This document shows, piece by piece, positions 9,791 to 17,584 of a stretch of 20,092 bases of DNA (positions within the stretch are counted from its first letter, which is position 1; the number at the start of each line of letters is the position of its first letter). The position numbers and the translations under genes were made by a program. The stretch is from Mollicutes bacterium (GTDB lineage Bacteria > Bacillota_I > Bacilli_A > Izemoplasmatales > Izemoplasmataceae), in assembly GCA_003552275.1 (NCBI GenBank), contig PUKL01000063.1, forward strand, positions 1 to 20,092, given 5' to 3'. The notes below the pieces were generated by a model. It was not told the DNA's origin. It ran no database searches and worked only from the letters and a program-made list of their open reading frames with translations.

Positions 9791-11356
9791 ATGTCGATTG
9801 TGCAGACGAAAGGCATCACAAAAAGTTATGACGGTTTTATGGCCAACAAGAACATCAGCTTCCAAGTCGATGAAGGGGAAATCAAGGCGATCGTGGGTGA
9901 GAACGGGGCCGGGAAGACGACACTCATGAACATCATCTACGGCCTTTTAGCGCCTGACGAAGGCGAAATCCTCATCCATGACGAACCCGTCACGTTCAAG
10001 TCACCTGCCGATGCCATCGCTCATGGCATCGGCATGGTGCATCAACACTTCAAACTCGTACCCTCGCTCACCGTCTATGAAAACGTCCTGTTGGGGATCG
10101 AGGAGACGAGGAATGTGAAACTGGGCAAAAGAACCTTGAAGACTCCTTTCATCGACCGCAAACGCGAAATCCGGCGGGTGCAGGAGATCATCGACAAGTA
10201 CGGATTCAACCTCAGCGCCACCACCCGGGTGCGAAACCTCTCCGTGGGGGCCCAGCAGAAGGTCGAAATCTTGAAGATGCTCTATCGGGACGTGGACATC
10301 ATCATCCTCGACGAGCCCACGAGCGTCCTCACACCGCAGGAGATCCGCTCTCTCTTCGAGACGATGCGCTGGATGAAGGAAAACGGCAAGACCATCCTTT
10401 TCATCACGCACAAACTCAAAGAGGTCATGGACGTGAGCGACAGCGTCATCGTCATCAAGGACGGCGAAGTCGTGGGCGACATGCGCAAGAGCGACACCGA
10501 CGAGGTCGACATCGCCCGCCGCATGGTCGGTCGCGATGTCTTGCTCGAAGTCGACAAGCCCCGTCGCAAGTCGCCGGACGAGCTCTTCATCTATGAGGTC
10601 GAGAACCTCTCGACGGTGAGCGACCAAGGCGTCGAAGTGGTGAAAGACGTCTCTTTCGGCGTGCGCCGCGGGGAAATCCTCGGTGTGGCCGGTGTCGAAG
10701 GCAACGGCCAGACGGAGCTCCTCTATCTTTTGATGGGGCTCATGCACGCCACAAAGGGTCGAGTGTTCTTCAAGGGCAGAAACATCACCAACCGTTGGCC
10801 CAAGGACATCCGGCGCTTGGGCATCGGCATCATCCCCGAAGACCGCTACCTCCACGGTGCCTGCAAGGAACTCACCATCGCCGACAATATCATCGCCGGC
10901 TATCACGGCACCCCCGAACTGTGCCGGTTCGGTTTCCTGAAGCAACAAAAAATCCTCGAACGGCGTGACGAGCTCGTCGAGAAGTTCGACGTCCGCCTTT
11001 CCAACAAGGAAGGGCTCGTGGACTCCCTTTCCGGCGGCAACGCCCAAAAACTCATCATCGCGCGCGAGTTCAACGCCGACCCCGACCTCCTCATCGCCGC
11101 GCAACCTTCGCGGGGGATCGATGTGGGCTCGATCGAGTACATGCACCAGTCACTGCTCGATTTCGCCGCCCGCGGGAAGGCGGTCATCCTCATCTCGAGC
11201 GAGCTCTCGGAGGTCATGAGTCTCTCCGACCGCATCATCGTGATGTTCCGCGGGGAGATCATCGGTGAACTCGAAGCCGCCAAGGCGACCCGTGAAGAAG
11301 TGGGGTTGTTGATGGCGGGTATCACGAAGCAAGGGGAGGCAAGGCTCCATGGATAA
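9791..11356 (+). CDS. Nucleoside/sugar ABC transporter ATP-binding protein (two NBDs)
   Basis: It powers import of the ligand bound by the upstream lipoprotein. The 521 residues are a tandem fusion of two nucleotide-binding domains, as in the NupO/RbsA class. NBD1 is intact: Walker A GENGAGKTT (36-44), signature LSVGAQQK (150-157), Walker B IIILDEP (170-176) and H-loop His207. NBD2 is degenerate in the family-typical way: Walker A GVEGNGQTE (301-309), signature LSGGNAQ (413-419), and a Walker B ending LLIAAQPSRGID with Gln in place of the catalytic Glu. The ATG at 9791 has AAAGGAG upstream (9777-9783). The stop overlaps the first permease by 8 bases. Substrate class follows from the BMP receptor, not from this protein. 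Confidence 0.97.
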   Translation: MSIVQTKGITKSYDGFMANKNISFQVDEGEIKAIVGENGAGKTTLMNIIYGLLAPDEGEILIHDEPVTFKSPADAIAHGIGMVHQHFKLVPSLTVYENVLLGIEETRNVKLGKRTLKTPFIDRKREIRRVQEIIDKYGFNLSATTRVRNLSVGAQQKVEILKMLYRDVDIIILDEPTSVLTPQEIRSLFETMRWMKENGKTILFITHKLKEVMDVSDSVIVIKDGEVVGDMRKSDTDEVDIARRMVGRDVLLEVDKPRRKSPDELFIYEVENLSTVSDQGVEVVKDVSFGVRRGEILGVAGVEGNGQTELLYLLMGLMHATKGRVFFKGRNITNRWPKDIRRLGIGIIPEDRYLHGACKELTIADNIIAGYHGTPELCRFGFLKQQKILERRDELVEKFDVRLSNKEGLVDSLSGGNAQKLIIAREFNADPDLLIAAQPSRGIDVGSIEYMHQSLLDFAARGKAVILISSELSEVMSLSDRIIVMFRGEIIGELEAAKATREEVGLLMAGITKQGEARLHG

Positions 11357-12428
11357 AGAGAGCAGAATCAAGAAGGTCCTGAACGTGCTCCTCCCCGTGA
11401 TCTTGGCCTTGCTTTTCGGAGCGGTCTTCATCGCCATCGCCGGCGAGAACCCGCTCACGACCTATGCCACACTCGTCCAACGGTCCCTCTTTGATTTCCG
11501 GGGCCTCATGCAGACTTTGCATTTTGCCGCCCCCTTGATCCTCACGGGGCTCGCGATCGGCATCAGCTTCAAAGCGGGGCTCTTCAACATGGGCATCGAG
11601 GCCTGTCTCCTCATGAGCGGCCTCTTCGTGGCCGTCTTGGGCTTCAGGCTCGGGCATCTCCCCTCCCCCGTCCTCATTCCCATCCTGCTCGGCGCGGGGA
11701 TCCTCGTCGGGGTGCTCACCATCATCATCCCCGCTCTCTTGAAGGCCTTCTTCAATGTGAGCGAACTGGTGGTGACCCTGCTCATGAACTATGCCGTGAT
11801 TCTGCTCGTGACCTATCTCGCGACCTATGTCTTCCGCGACCCTTCGAGAGGCTACATCTCCACCCACGTCATCAGCAGCAACGCCATCTTCAGCCGCATG
11901 TTCGGCACCAGGCTGACGCTTTTCTTCTTCATCGCTTTGGCGGTGTTCGCCCTGGCCTTCATCCTCTACAAGTACATGCGTCTCGGTTACGAGATGAACG
12001 CCCTGGGCAAGAATCTCCCCTTCTCGGAAGCCGTCGGCATCAACGTCCGCTGGAAGATCGTCACGATCATGTCGATAAGCGGCGCCCTCGGCGGGCTGGC
12101 GGGCGCGGGATGGATGATGAGCCACGCCTACGCCTACACGCCTTGGTTCTCCACGAACCCCGGTCTCGGCTGGGAGGGCCTTTTGATCGCGCTTCTCGGC
12201 TCCGAATCCCCGCTCGGGATCCTCATCGCGGCCATCTTTTACGGCGCCTTGAAATACGGCGGCTACACCATCGCCCGCTACACGAGCGTGCCGAGCGAGA
12301 TCATCGGCATCATCCAGGCTTTCTTGATTTTGTTCCTTTCGATCCAGTTCATCCGCCGTCACCGCCTTTTGGACAAGTTCAAAGGTTGGTTCAAGACGGA
12401 CAAATCCCATAAAGAGGAGGGTGCTTGA
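11349..12428 (+). CDS. Nucleoside ABC transporter permease, subunit 1
   Basis: This is a 359-residue integral membrane protein of the BPD_transp_2 family, the longer permease of nucleoside importers (NupP-like). The N-terminus is cytoplasmic and basic, followed by a first hydrophobic helix (about 11-31) and by eye at least eight further hydrophobic stretches. Family marks include LILTGLAIGISFKAGLFNMGIEACLL (about 64-90) and the cytoplasmic coupling region YEMNALGKNLPFSEAVGIN before the last helices. GGGGAGG at 11332-11338 precedes the ATG, which lies inside the end of the ATPase gene. It pairs with the following permease to form the heterodimeric channel. Confidence 0.96.
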   Translation: MDKESRIKKVLNVLLPVILALLFGAVFIAIAGENPLTTYATLVQRSLFDFRGLMQTLHFAAPLILTGLAIGISFKAGLFNMGIEACLLMSGLFVAVLGFRLGHLPSPVLIPILLGAGILVGVLTIIIPALLKAFFNVSELVVTLLMNYAVILLVTYLATYVFRDPSRGYISTHVISSNAIFSRMFGTRLTLFFFIALAVFALAFILYKYMRLGYEMNALGKNLPFSEAVGINVRWKIVTIMSISGALGGLAGAGWMMSHAYAYTPWFSTNPGLGWEGLLIALLGSESPLGILIAAIFYGALKYGGYTIARYTSVPSEIIGIIQAFLILFLSIQFIRRHRLLDKFKGWFKTDKSHKEEGA

Positions 12429-12430
12429 GC

Positions 12431-13345
12431 ATGGACTTTGTCATGAGCGTTCTCGAGAGCACCATCCGTTACGCCGCGCCGATCATCCTTTGTACCCTGG
12501 GCGGCATCTTCACCTACAAGGCCAACATCATCAACATCGGCCTCGAGGGGATCATGCTCTTCGGGGGTTTCGCCACCGCTCTCATCCTCTATTTCCTGGG
12601 GTTCTATTGGCTGAGCATCCTCGGGACGGTCCTGGCCGGTGTGCTTCTGGGCCTGTTGTTTTGTTACTTCGGGATCACGAGGAAGGGCAACTTCATCATC
12701 ACGGGTTTCGCCATCAACCTCCTCGCCATGGCCTTCGGCTATTACACGCTCGCGCTCATGGGTCGCACCGACATCCCCGTGGTGCGTCACCGGGCGACGA
12801 TGATCCGTCTCGACTTCCCCCTCATCCGCGACATCCCCTATCTCGGCCGCCTCTTGAGCAACCACCCGCTTTTCACCTATGTGGCCTATCTGAGCATCCT
12901 CATCGTCTTCATCATCCTCTATCGCACCCGTTTCGGCGTGCATCTCCGGGTGACGGGTGAAAGCCCCGAGGCCGCGAAAGCGGTCGGGCTCAAAGTGGAC
13001 CGCATCAAATACATCGGCGTCGTCATCGGCTCCATCTTCGTCGCTTTGGCCGGCTTCAACGTGACGCTCGAACACCTCGGCACCTACACCCCGGTCATCA
13101 CCGGCGGGGTGGGTTTCATCGCCATCGCCGCCATCTATTGCGGCCGCGGCTCGCCCGGGGCCTCATCGCTCTATGCGATCCTTTTCGGTCTCATGCGGGC
13201 GCTCTCGGTCCGGCTTTCACTCATGATCGGCGCCGTGGCGGGTCTTTTCCAGGCTCTGCCGTATGTGACCGTCATCATCATCCTGGCCGTCGTGGCCATC
13301 GTCCGCAGCCAACGAACGAATGTGAGGAGTTATAGCCATGAATGA
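12431..13345 (+). CDS. Nucleoside ABC transporter permease, subunit 2
   Basis: The partner permease has 304 residues and belongs to the same BPD_transp_2 family (NupQ-like). Recognisable segments are RYAAPIILCTLGGIFTYKANIINIGLEGIMLFGG near the N-terminus, the cytoplasmic LRVTGESPEAAKAVGLKVDRIKY coupling loop, and the hydrophobic GVGFIAIAAIYCGRGSPGASSL segment followed by the final helices. ATG at 12431 is chosen because GAGGAGG (12415-12421) gives about 9-base spacing; a TTG at 12425 would be only 3 bases away and adds two residues. The final eight bases overlap the hydrolase gene, so transport and catabolism are co-transcribed and probably translationally coupled. Confidence 0.96.
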   Translation: MDFVMSVLESTIRYAAPIILCTLGGIFTYKANIINIGLEGIMLFGGFATALILYFLGFYWLSILGTVLAGVLLGLLFCYFGITRKGNFIITGFAINLLAMAFGYYTLALMGRTDIPVVRHRATMIRLDFPLIRDIPYLGRLLSNHPLFTYVAYLSILIVFIILYRTRFGVHLRVTGESPEAAKAVGLKVDRIKYIGVVIGSIFVALAGFNVTLEHLGTYTPVITGGVGFIAIAAIYCGRGSPGASSLYAILFGLMRALSVRLSLMIGAVAGLFQALPYVTVIIILAVVAIVRSQRTNVRSYSHE

Positions 13346-13898
13346 CACCGCCCTGATTCTGGTCGATTTCCTCAAGGATTTCACCACGCCCGAAGGAAAG
13401 GTGTACTATCCGGAGGCCGACGCCGTCGTCGACAAAGCGGCCGCGCTTCTTTCCCTCGCCCGGAAACACGGTTGTCTCGTCATCTTCATCCGGCACAGCT
13501 ACCGCAAGGGCAAGCCCGACAACACCCTCTCTTCCATGCGGTCTTGTTGCGTCGAGGGGACGGGGGGCGATGAGATCGACGAGCGCCTCCGGGTCGATGA
13601 AAAGGCGGACTATGTCATCGTCAAGCGCCGCTACAGCGCCTTCTACGGCACCGATCTCGATCTGGTGTTGCGCGAAAGGGGCATCAAGAACCTCCTCATC
13701 GCCGGCCTCAAGACGAACAACTGCGTCCATGCGACGGTCCTCGACGCCCATTACCGCTCCTACGACACGGTCGTGGTCGCCGATTGCATCGCCACGAACG
13801 ACAAAGAGGCCCATCGCGTCTATTTGCGCGACATGGAGCGGTATCTATGCGAAGTGGCCACGCTCGCCGACATCGAAAAGAGATTCGAGGAGGGATGA
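13338..13898 (+). CDS. Isochorismatase-like cysteine hydrolase
   Basis: Members of this fold hydrolyse amide, carbamoyl or vinyl-ether bonds through an Asp-Lys-Cys triad. All three are visible in the 186 residues: D10 in LILVDFLKDF, K96 in VIVKRRYSAFYGT and C129 in LKTNNCVHATVLDA. The metal-binding DxH...H pattern of nicotinamidases (PncA) is absent, so nicotinamidase is unlikely. The RYSAFYGTDLDLVLRERGI region resembles RutB-type ureidoacrylate amidohydrolases and N-carbamoylsarcosine amidases, but specificity cannot be read from sequence. In this operon it may act on the released nucleobase, on a carbamoyl/amide side group of the substrate, or on a later product. GAGGAG at 13324-13329 precedes the ATG, and the stop overlaps the region of the kinase start. 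Confidence 0.9.
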   Translation: MNDTALILVDFLKDFTTPEGKVYYPEADAVVDKAAALLSLARKHGCLVIFIRHSYRKGKPDNTLSSMRSCCVEGTGGDEIDERLRVDEKADYVIVKRRYSAFYGTDLDLVLRERGIKNLLIAGLKTNNCVHATVLDAHYRSYDTVVVADCIATNDKEAHRVYLRDMERYLCEVATLADIEKRFEEG

Positions 13899-13900
13899 CG

Positions 13901-14857
13901 ATGGTGAAAACAGACCTTGTAGCCGGCGGATATTCGAGCATCGACCGCATCATCAAAATTCGCCAAAAGGCGCAGATCGGCCATACCGCGATCGTCGACA
14001 ACAAAGAGAGTTTCCGCCCCCACTTCGGCGGATGCGCGGTGAATGTCTGCGTGCTGCTCTCCCGCCTCGGTTGGCGGACGCTTCCCTTGATCCGGGTCGG
14101 CGACGACTACGAGTCGAGCGGCTACCGCGACCATCTCGAAGAGGCCGGCGTCGGTACCGACGCCGTCACGAAAGTCCCTTCCGAGAGCACGAGCCATTGT
14201 TATCTGATCGAAGACGCCGACAAGGAACACATCACCCTCTTCCATCCCGGGGCCATGGATGAAAAACATGCAAATCCCTTCCCCGACGAACATGTCCGTG
14301 CAGCGCGGTATGCCTTGATCACGGCCAACTCGCGCCAAGACAGCGCGCATTTCTTGAAGCAGTGCCGCGCCTTCGACATCCCCCTCGTCTTCGGGATGAA
14401 AGCCGACTATGACGCCTTTCCGAAAGACTTTCTCGCGGAGATCCTCGCCACGGCGAAAATCGTCTTCATGAACACCGAAGAAGAAGAGTCCTTGAAGGCT
14501 CTCTACGGCCTCGACGACATCCGCGACCTCTTCGCCTCCCGCGGGTTGGACACGATCATCGTCACCCGCGGCGCCGAAGGCAGCATCTGCCACGAACGCC
14601 GAGGCGAAAGGATCGACACCTTCACCACCCCGGCCGTGAAGCCCGAGAGGATTGTCGACACCACGGGCTCGGGAGACGCCTTCATCGCCGGCTTCCTCCA
14701 CGGCGTTCTCGGCGGGGAGGATGCGAGGATGAGCGCCCACTACGGCAGTGTCATGGCGTCTTTCATCATCGAAAAGACAGGCTGCACCACCAACGCGCCG
14801 ACAAAAGCGGCTTTCGCGCAGCGCTTGCAAGATAACGATCATAGGAGGATTCCATGA
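13901..14857 (+). CDS. PfkB-family carbohydrate/nucleoside kinase
   Basis: It transfers phosphate from a nucleotide to a hydroxyl of a sugar, nucleoside or sugar phosphate. The 318 residues show the ribokinase fold: N-terminal VAGGYSSIDRI, the first PfkB signature region GGCAVNVCVLLSRLG (43-57), the NxxE motif as NTEE (191-194), and the second signature DTTGSGDAFIAGF (253-265) with catalytic base Asp259 and the anion-hole GSGD. ATG at 13901 is preferred because AGGAGG (13888-13893) is 7 bases away; ATG at 13895 is almost adjacent to it. Candidates are ribose-1-phosphate kinase (as in archaeal pentose bisphosphate pathways), ribokinase, nucleoside kinase or pseudouridine kinase. Placement beside a nucleoside phosphorylase favours a sugar 1-phosphate or a free sugar, but this is inference. 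Confidence 0.93.
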   Translation: MVKTDLVAGGYSSIDRIIKIRQKAQIGHTAIVDNKESFRPHFGGCAVNVCVLLSRLGWRTLPLIRVGDDYESSGYRDHLEEAGVGTDAVTKVPSESTSHCYLIEDADKEHITLFHPGAMDEKHANPFPDEHVRAARYALITANSRQDSAHFLKQCRAFDIPLVFGMKADYDAFPKDFLAEILATAKIVFMNTEEEESLKALYGLDDIRDLFASRGLDTIIVTRGAEGSICHERRGERIDTFTTPAVKPERIVDTTGSGDAFIAGFLHGVLGGEDARMSAHYGSVMASFIIEKTGCTTNAPTKAAFAQRLQDNDHRRIP

Positions 14858-15627
14858 AAGAGACATTGTACATGAAAGCTTCCCCCAAGACGATCGCCCC
14901 CAACGTGGTCCTTTCCGGCGACCCTTGGCGGGTGGAAACACTGAAGGAATATCTCGACGACGCCGTAAAAGTCGCCTTCTCGCGGGAATACAACACCTAT
15001 ACGGGCACCTACAAGGGCGTGCCCGTGACGGTGACTTCCACCGGCATCGGCGCCCCGAGCGCCGCCATCGCCATGGAAGAACTCTATGCCTGCGGCATGA
15101 AAGTCGCCCTGCGCATGGGGACCGTGATGGGGCTCACCGAGGACCTTCTCGGGAGCTTCTTGGTGCCGCACGCTTCCGTGCGGCGCGAAGCGACCTCGGC
15201 GACCTATGTCGAAACGGGCTATCCCGCCGTCGCCGACGCCGATTTCGTCAAGGTATTGAACGACACCCTGGCTATTTTCGGCGAGAAGCACTCCAACGGA
15301 CTCAACTGCACCGTGGACGGTTTCTACAGCCAGATGCGGGAATCGCGTCTCTCAAAAGAGCGCGGCACCGACATCGAGGAGACGCTCGCCGCTTTCCGAA
15401 AACTGGGTGTGAGCGGTATCGACATGGAATCGGCCACCCTGCTCGTCCTCGGGCGGCTCATGGGCGTGAAGACCGCCGTCTTGACCGCCGTGACCGTGCT
15501 CGGAAACCTCGAGAAGACAATCGAAGGCGAAAAGCGCGACGCGCTCGAGCGGAAGCTTTGCCATATCGCGTTGGAAGGCGTACATCAGCTCCACCTCCGA
15601 AAGGGTGAGCTATGGCATGAAGAATGA
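14854..15627 (+). CDS. Nucleoside phosphorylase, NP-I family, uridine-phosphorylase-like
   Basis: It should cleave a nucleoside with phosphate to a base and pentose 1-phosphate. The 257 residues follow uridine phosphorylase closely: SGDPWRV (21-27), TSTGIGAPSAAIAMEEL (61-77), the phosphate-site LRMGT (86-90, R87), ASVRREATS (107-115), YPAVADADF (123-131), VDGFYSQMRE (154-163) and DMESATLLVL (190-199) carrying the ribose-binding Met-Glu pair. In E. coli Udp the uracil is held by Gln166 and Arg168 in FYPGQER; here the loop reads FYSQMR, one residue shorter, but Gln160 and Arg162 remain. A pyrimidine nucleoside or analogue is therefore favoured over a purine. AGGAGG precedes the ATG at suitable spacing; it overlaps the kinase stop (ATGA). 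Confidence 0.92.
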   Translation: MKETLYMKASPKTIAPNVVLSGDPWRVETLKEYLDDAVKVAFSREYNTYTGTYKGVPVTVTSTGIGAPSAAIAMEELYACGMKVALRMGTVMGLTEDLLGSFLVPHASVRREATSATYVETGYPAVADADFVKVLNDTLAIFGEKHSNGLNCTVDGFYSQMRESRLSKERGTDIEETLAAFRKLGVSGIDMESATLLVLGRLMGVKTAVLTAVTVLGNLEKTIEGEKRDALERKLCHIALEGVHQLHLRKGELWHEE

Positions 15628-16426
15628 AAAGAAACGCCATGAGCCGCCGCGGCTCATCGGCATGGTGCACTTGTTGCCGCTGCCGGGAACGAGCGGTTTC
15701 GACGGTGACATGGCCAAGATAGAAGCGCGGGCTCTCGCCGATGCGGAGACGTTGACGGCGGCCGGCTTCGATGCGATCATGATCGAGAACATGGGCGACA
15801 TGCCGTTCCACACGGAGTTGGGGACCGCCCAGATTGCCGCCATGGCCTCCATCGCGACCTCGGTGCGACGGAAGACGTCTCTTCCCTTGGGCATCAACGC
15901 CGCGTTCAACGATTATGAAGCGGCGCTCGCTGTCGCCAAATGCGTCGGTGCCGACTTTGTCCGCATCCAGGTGTTTGTCGACACGGTCGTCTATCACGGG
16001 GGTATCGTCCATCCGTGCGCCCGGGATGCATTGGACTACAGAAAGTCCATCGGGGCGGAAGATGTCGCGATCTATGCCGACATCCAAGTTAAACACACCC
16101 ACCTCCTGGCTTCCGGCATCCCCTTGGAAGAGACGGCCAAAGAGGCCGAGAAAGCCGGAGCCGACGCCGTCGTCGTGACCGGTGCGGCGACCGGGAAGCC
16201 CGTCTCGGCCGCACTCCTCGAGACGATGGACGACCTTTTGGACATCCCCTTGCTTATCGGCAGCGGTGTCAATCCCGAAAACATCGGCGCCCAACTCGCC
16301 AGGGCCGATGGTGTCATCGTCGGCTCCAGTCTGAAAGAGGGCGGTCTATTACAGAATCCCGTCTCCGCAGAACTCGCGAAGACCTTCGTCGCCGCCGCCC
16401 GAAAAACAGGGAGTGGTCGCTCATGA
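15617..16426 (+). CDS. BtpA/SgcQ-family TIM-barrel protein
   Basis: The family (COG0434) includes cyanobacterial BtpA, linked to photosystem I, and E. coli SgcQ in a cryptic sugar operon; no reaction is firmly assigned. The 269 residues match the usual 260-280. Family marks are LIGMVHLLPLPGT (13-25), DAIMIENMGDMPF (52-64), GINAAFNDYEAAL (92-104), ADFVRIQVF (112-120), IYADIQVKH (152-160) and ADAVVVTGAATGKP (182-195). A phosphate-gripping pair is suggested by GSGVNPENI (215-223) and VGSSLKEGG (235-243). This is a non-photosynthetic setting, and the neighbours suggest a pentose-phosphate enzyme such as an isomerase or aldolase. The ATG at 15617 overlaps the phosphorylase by 11 bases; a GTG at 15605 is possible but has no usable ribosome site. 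Confidence 0.92.
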   Translation: MKNEKKRHEPPRLIGMVHLLPLPGTSGFDGDMAKIEARALADAETLTAAGFDAIMIENMGDMPFHTELGTAQIAAMASIATSVRRKTSLPLGINAAFNDYEAALAVAKCVGADFVRIQVFVDTVVYHGGIVHPCARDALDYRKSIGAEDVAIYADIQVKHTHLLASGIPLEETAKEAEKAGADAVVVTGAATGKPVSAALLETMDDLLDIPLLIGSGVNPENIGAQLARADGVIVGSSLKEGGLLQNPVSAELAKTFVAAARKTGSGRS

Positions 16427-17580
16427 TGCGTCCGATGCGTCTAGGCGGGGACGAGATCCTTTTCGGCCGGGGGACGCTTTCCCATCTGGCCGCTGTCAAA
16501 GCGAAGAAAGCCGTCGTCGTCATCGGCGGCGACACCCTCGAGAAGACAGGTACCCTCGGCAAGGCCCTCGCCCATCTCGACAAGGCCGGGATCGAACACG
16601 CGACCTTCAAGGGGGTCGAGCCCGAACCGGGGCTCGCGACCGTCCGAAAGGGCGCTTCCTTCATGGAAGAACATGAACCCGACCTCATCGTCGCTTTGGG
16701 GGGCGGGTCCGTCATGGACGCCGCCAAAGCGATGTGGATCTTCTATGAACACCCAGAAACCGAAGGCTTGGAGGTCCTGCAGGACAAGGAGAGATTCCCG
16801 AGACTCCGGCAAAAAGCCCGCATGGTCTGCATTCCGACCACGGCGGGCACGGGGAGCGAAGTCAGCCGCTCGATCGTCATCAAGGACGACGAGACCGGCG
16901 TCAAACACGGTATCGGCAACATGGAGATGATGCCCGATGTCGCCATCTGCGACCCGGAAACGACCCTCTCCCTCCCGCCGCGGCTCACCGCCGAGACGGG
17001 GATGGACGCCATCACCCACGCCCTCGAAGCGCTCGTCTCCCGTCGGGCGAACACGGTGAGCGACCTCATGGCCGAAAAGGCCTTCCTCGACGGTTTCCAA
17101 TCCCTGCCGTCGGTCTTTTCCGACCCCGAGAACGTGGAGCTGCGCGAAAAGATGCTCAACGCCTCCTTGTTGGCGGGGATGGCCTTCACCAACGTGTCTT
17201 TGGGCGTCGTGCACGCCGTGGCGCATGCGCTCGGCAGCATCTTCGACCTGCCGCACGGGCTGACGAACGCGGTGTTGTTGCCTTATGCCGTCAACTTCAA
17301 CAAACAAGACGGGCGGGCCGCCGCCGTCTATCGCCGCCTCGAGAAGAAACTCGGCAAGGATGATCTGGCGAAGGCGCTCATCGATCTGAACATCGCCGTG
17401 GACATCCCGCTTTCCTTGTCCCGGCTCGTGCCCGACGAAAAAAGGTTCTCGGAGGCCTTGGAACGGCTCGTCGAGTTGTCATTGGCCGACGGATGCATGA
17501 AAACGAACCCCGTCATCCCCGACGCTTCCAGCCTCGCCGCCTTCATCATGCGGGCCTATGAAGGTCCCGAAAGGTTGTGA
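16423..17580 (+). CDS. Iron-containing (group III) alcohol dehydrogenase
   Basis: This is an NAD(P)-dependent metal alcohol dehydrogenase that interconverts an aldehyde and an alcohol. The 385 residues carry the nucleotide-binding GGGSVMDAAKA (93-103), PTTAGTGSEVS (138-148), and the metal ligands D195 and H199 (GMDAITHALEA), H264 (GVVHAVAHALG) and H278 (LPHGLTNAVLLP), corresponding to D196, H200, H263 and H277 of E. coli FucO. A functional metal site is therefore expected. FucO reduces the lactaldehyde released from fuculose 1-phosphate, and by analogy this enzyme may reduce glycolaldehyde or a similar aldehyde freed by an aldolase in the operon. Specificity cannot be read from sequence. Its start overlaps the BtpA stop (ATGA). 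Confidence 0.95.
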   Translation: MMRPMRLGGDEILFGRGTLSHLAAVKAKKAVVVIGGDTLEKTGTLGKALAHLDKAGIEHATFKGVEPEPGLATVRKGASFMEEHEPDLIVALGGGSVMDAAKAMWIFYEHPETEGLEVLQDKERFPRLRQKARMVCIPTTAGTGSEVSRSIVIKDDETGVKHGIGNMEMMPDVAICDPETTLSLPPRLTAETGMDAITHALEALVSRRANTVSDLMAEKAFLDGFQSLPSVFSDPENVELREKMLNASLLAGMAFTNVSLGVVHAVAHALGSIFDLPHGLTNAVLLPYAVNFNKQDGRAAAVYRRLEKKLGKDDLAKALIDLNIAVDIPLSLSRLVPDEKRFSEALERLVELSLADGCMKTNPVIPDASSLAAFIMRAYEGPERL

Positions 17581-17584
17581 AGAC

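Noticed and set aside
13338..13898. Nicotinamidase (pncA), which would make this a nicotinamide riboside operon
   Set aside because: The DxH...H metal-binding pattern of nicotinamidases is missing, although the catalytic triad is present.
13820..14941. A minus-strand open frame of about 370 codons antisense to the PfkB kinase gene
   Set aside because: No recognisable domain, and the plus-strand kinase signatures are clear in the same bases.
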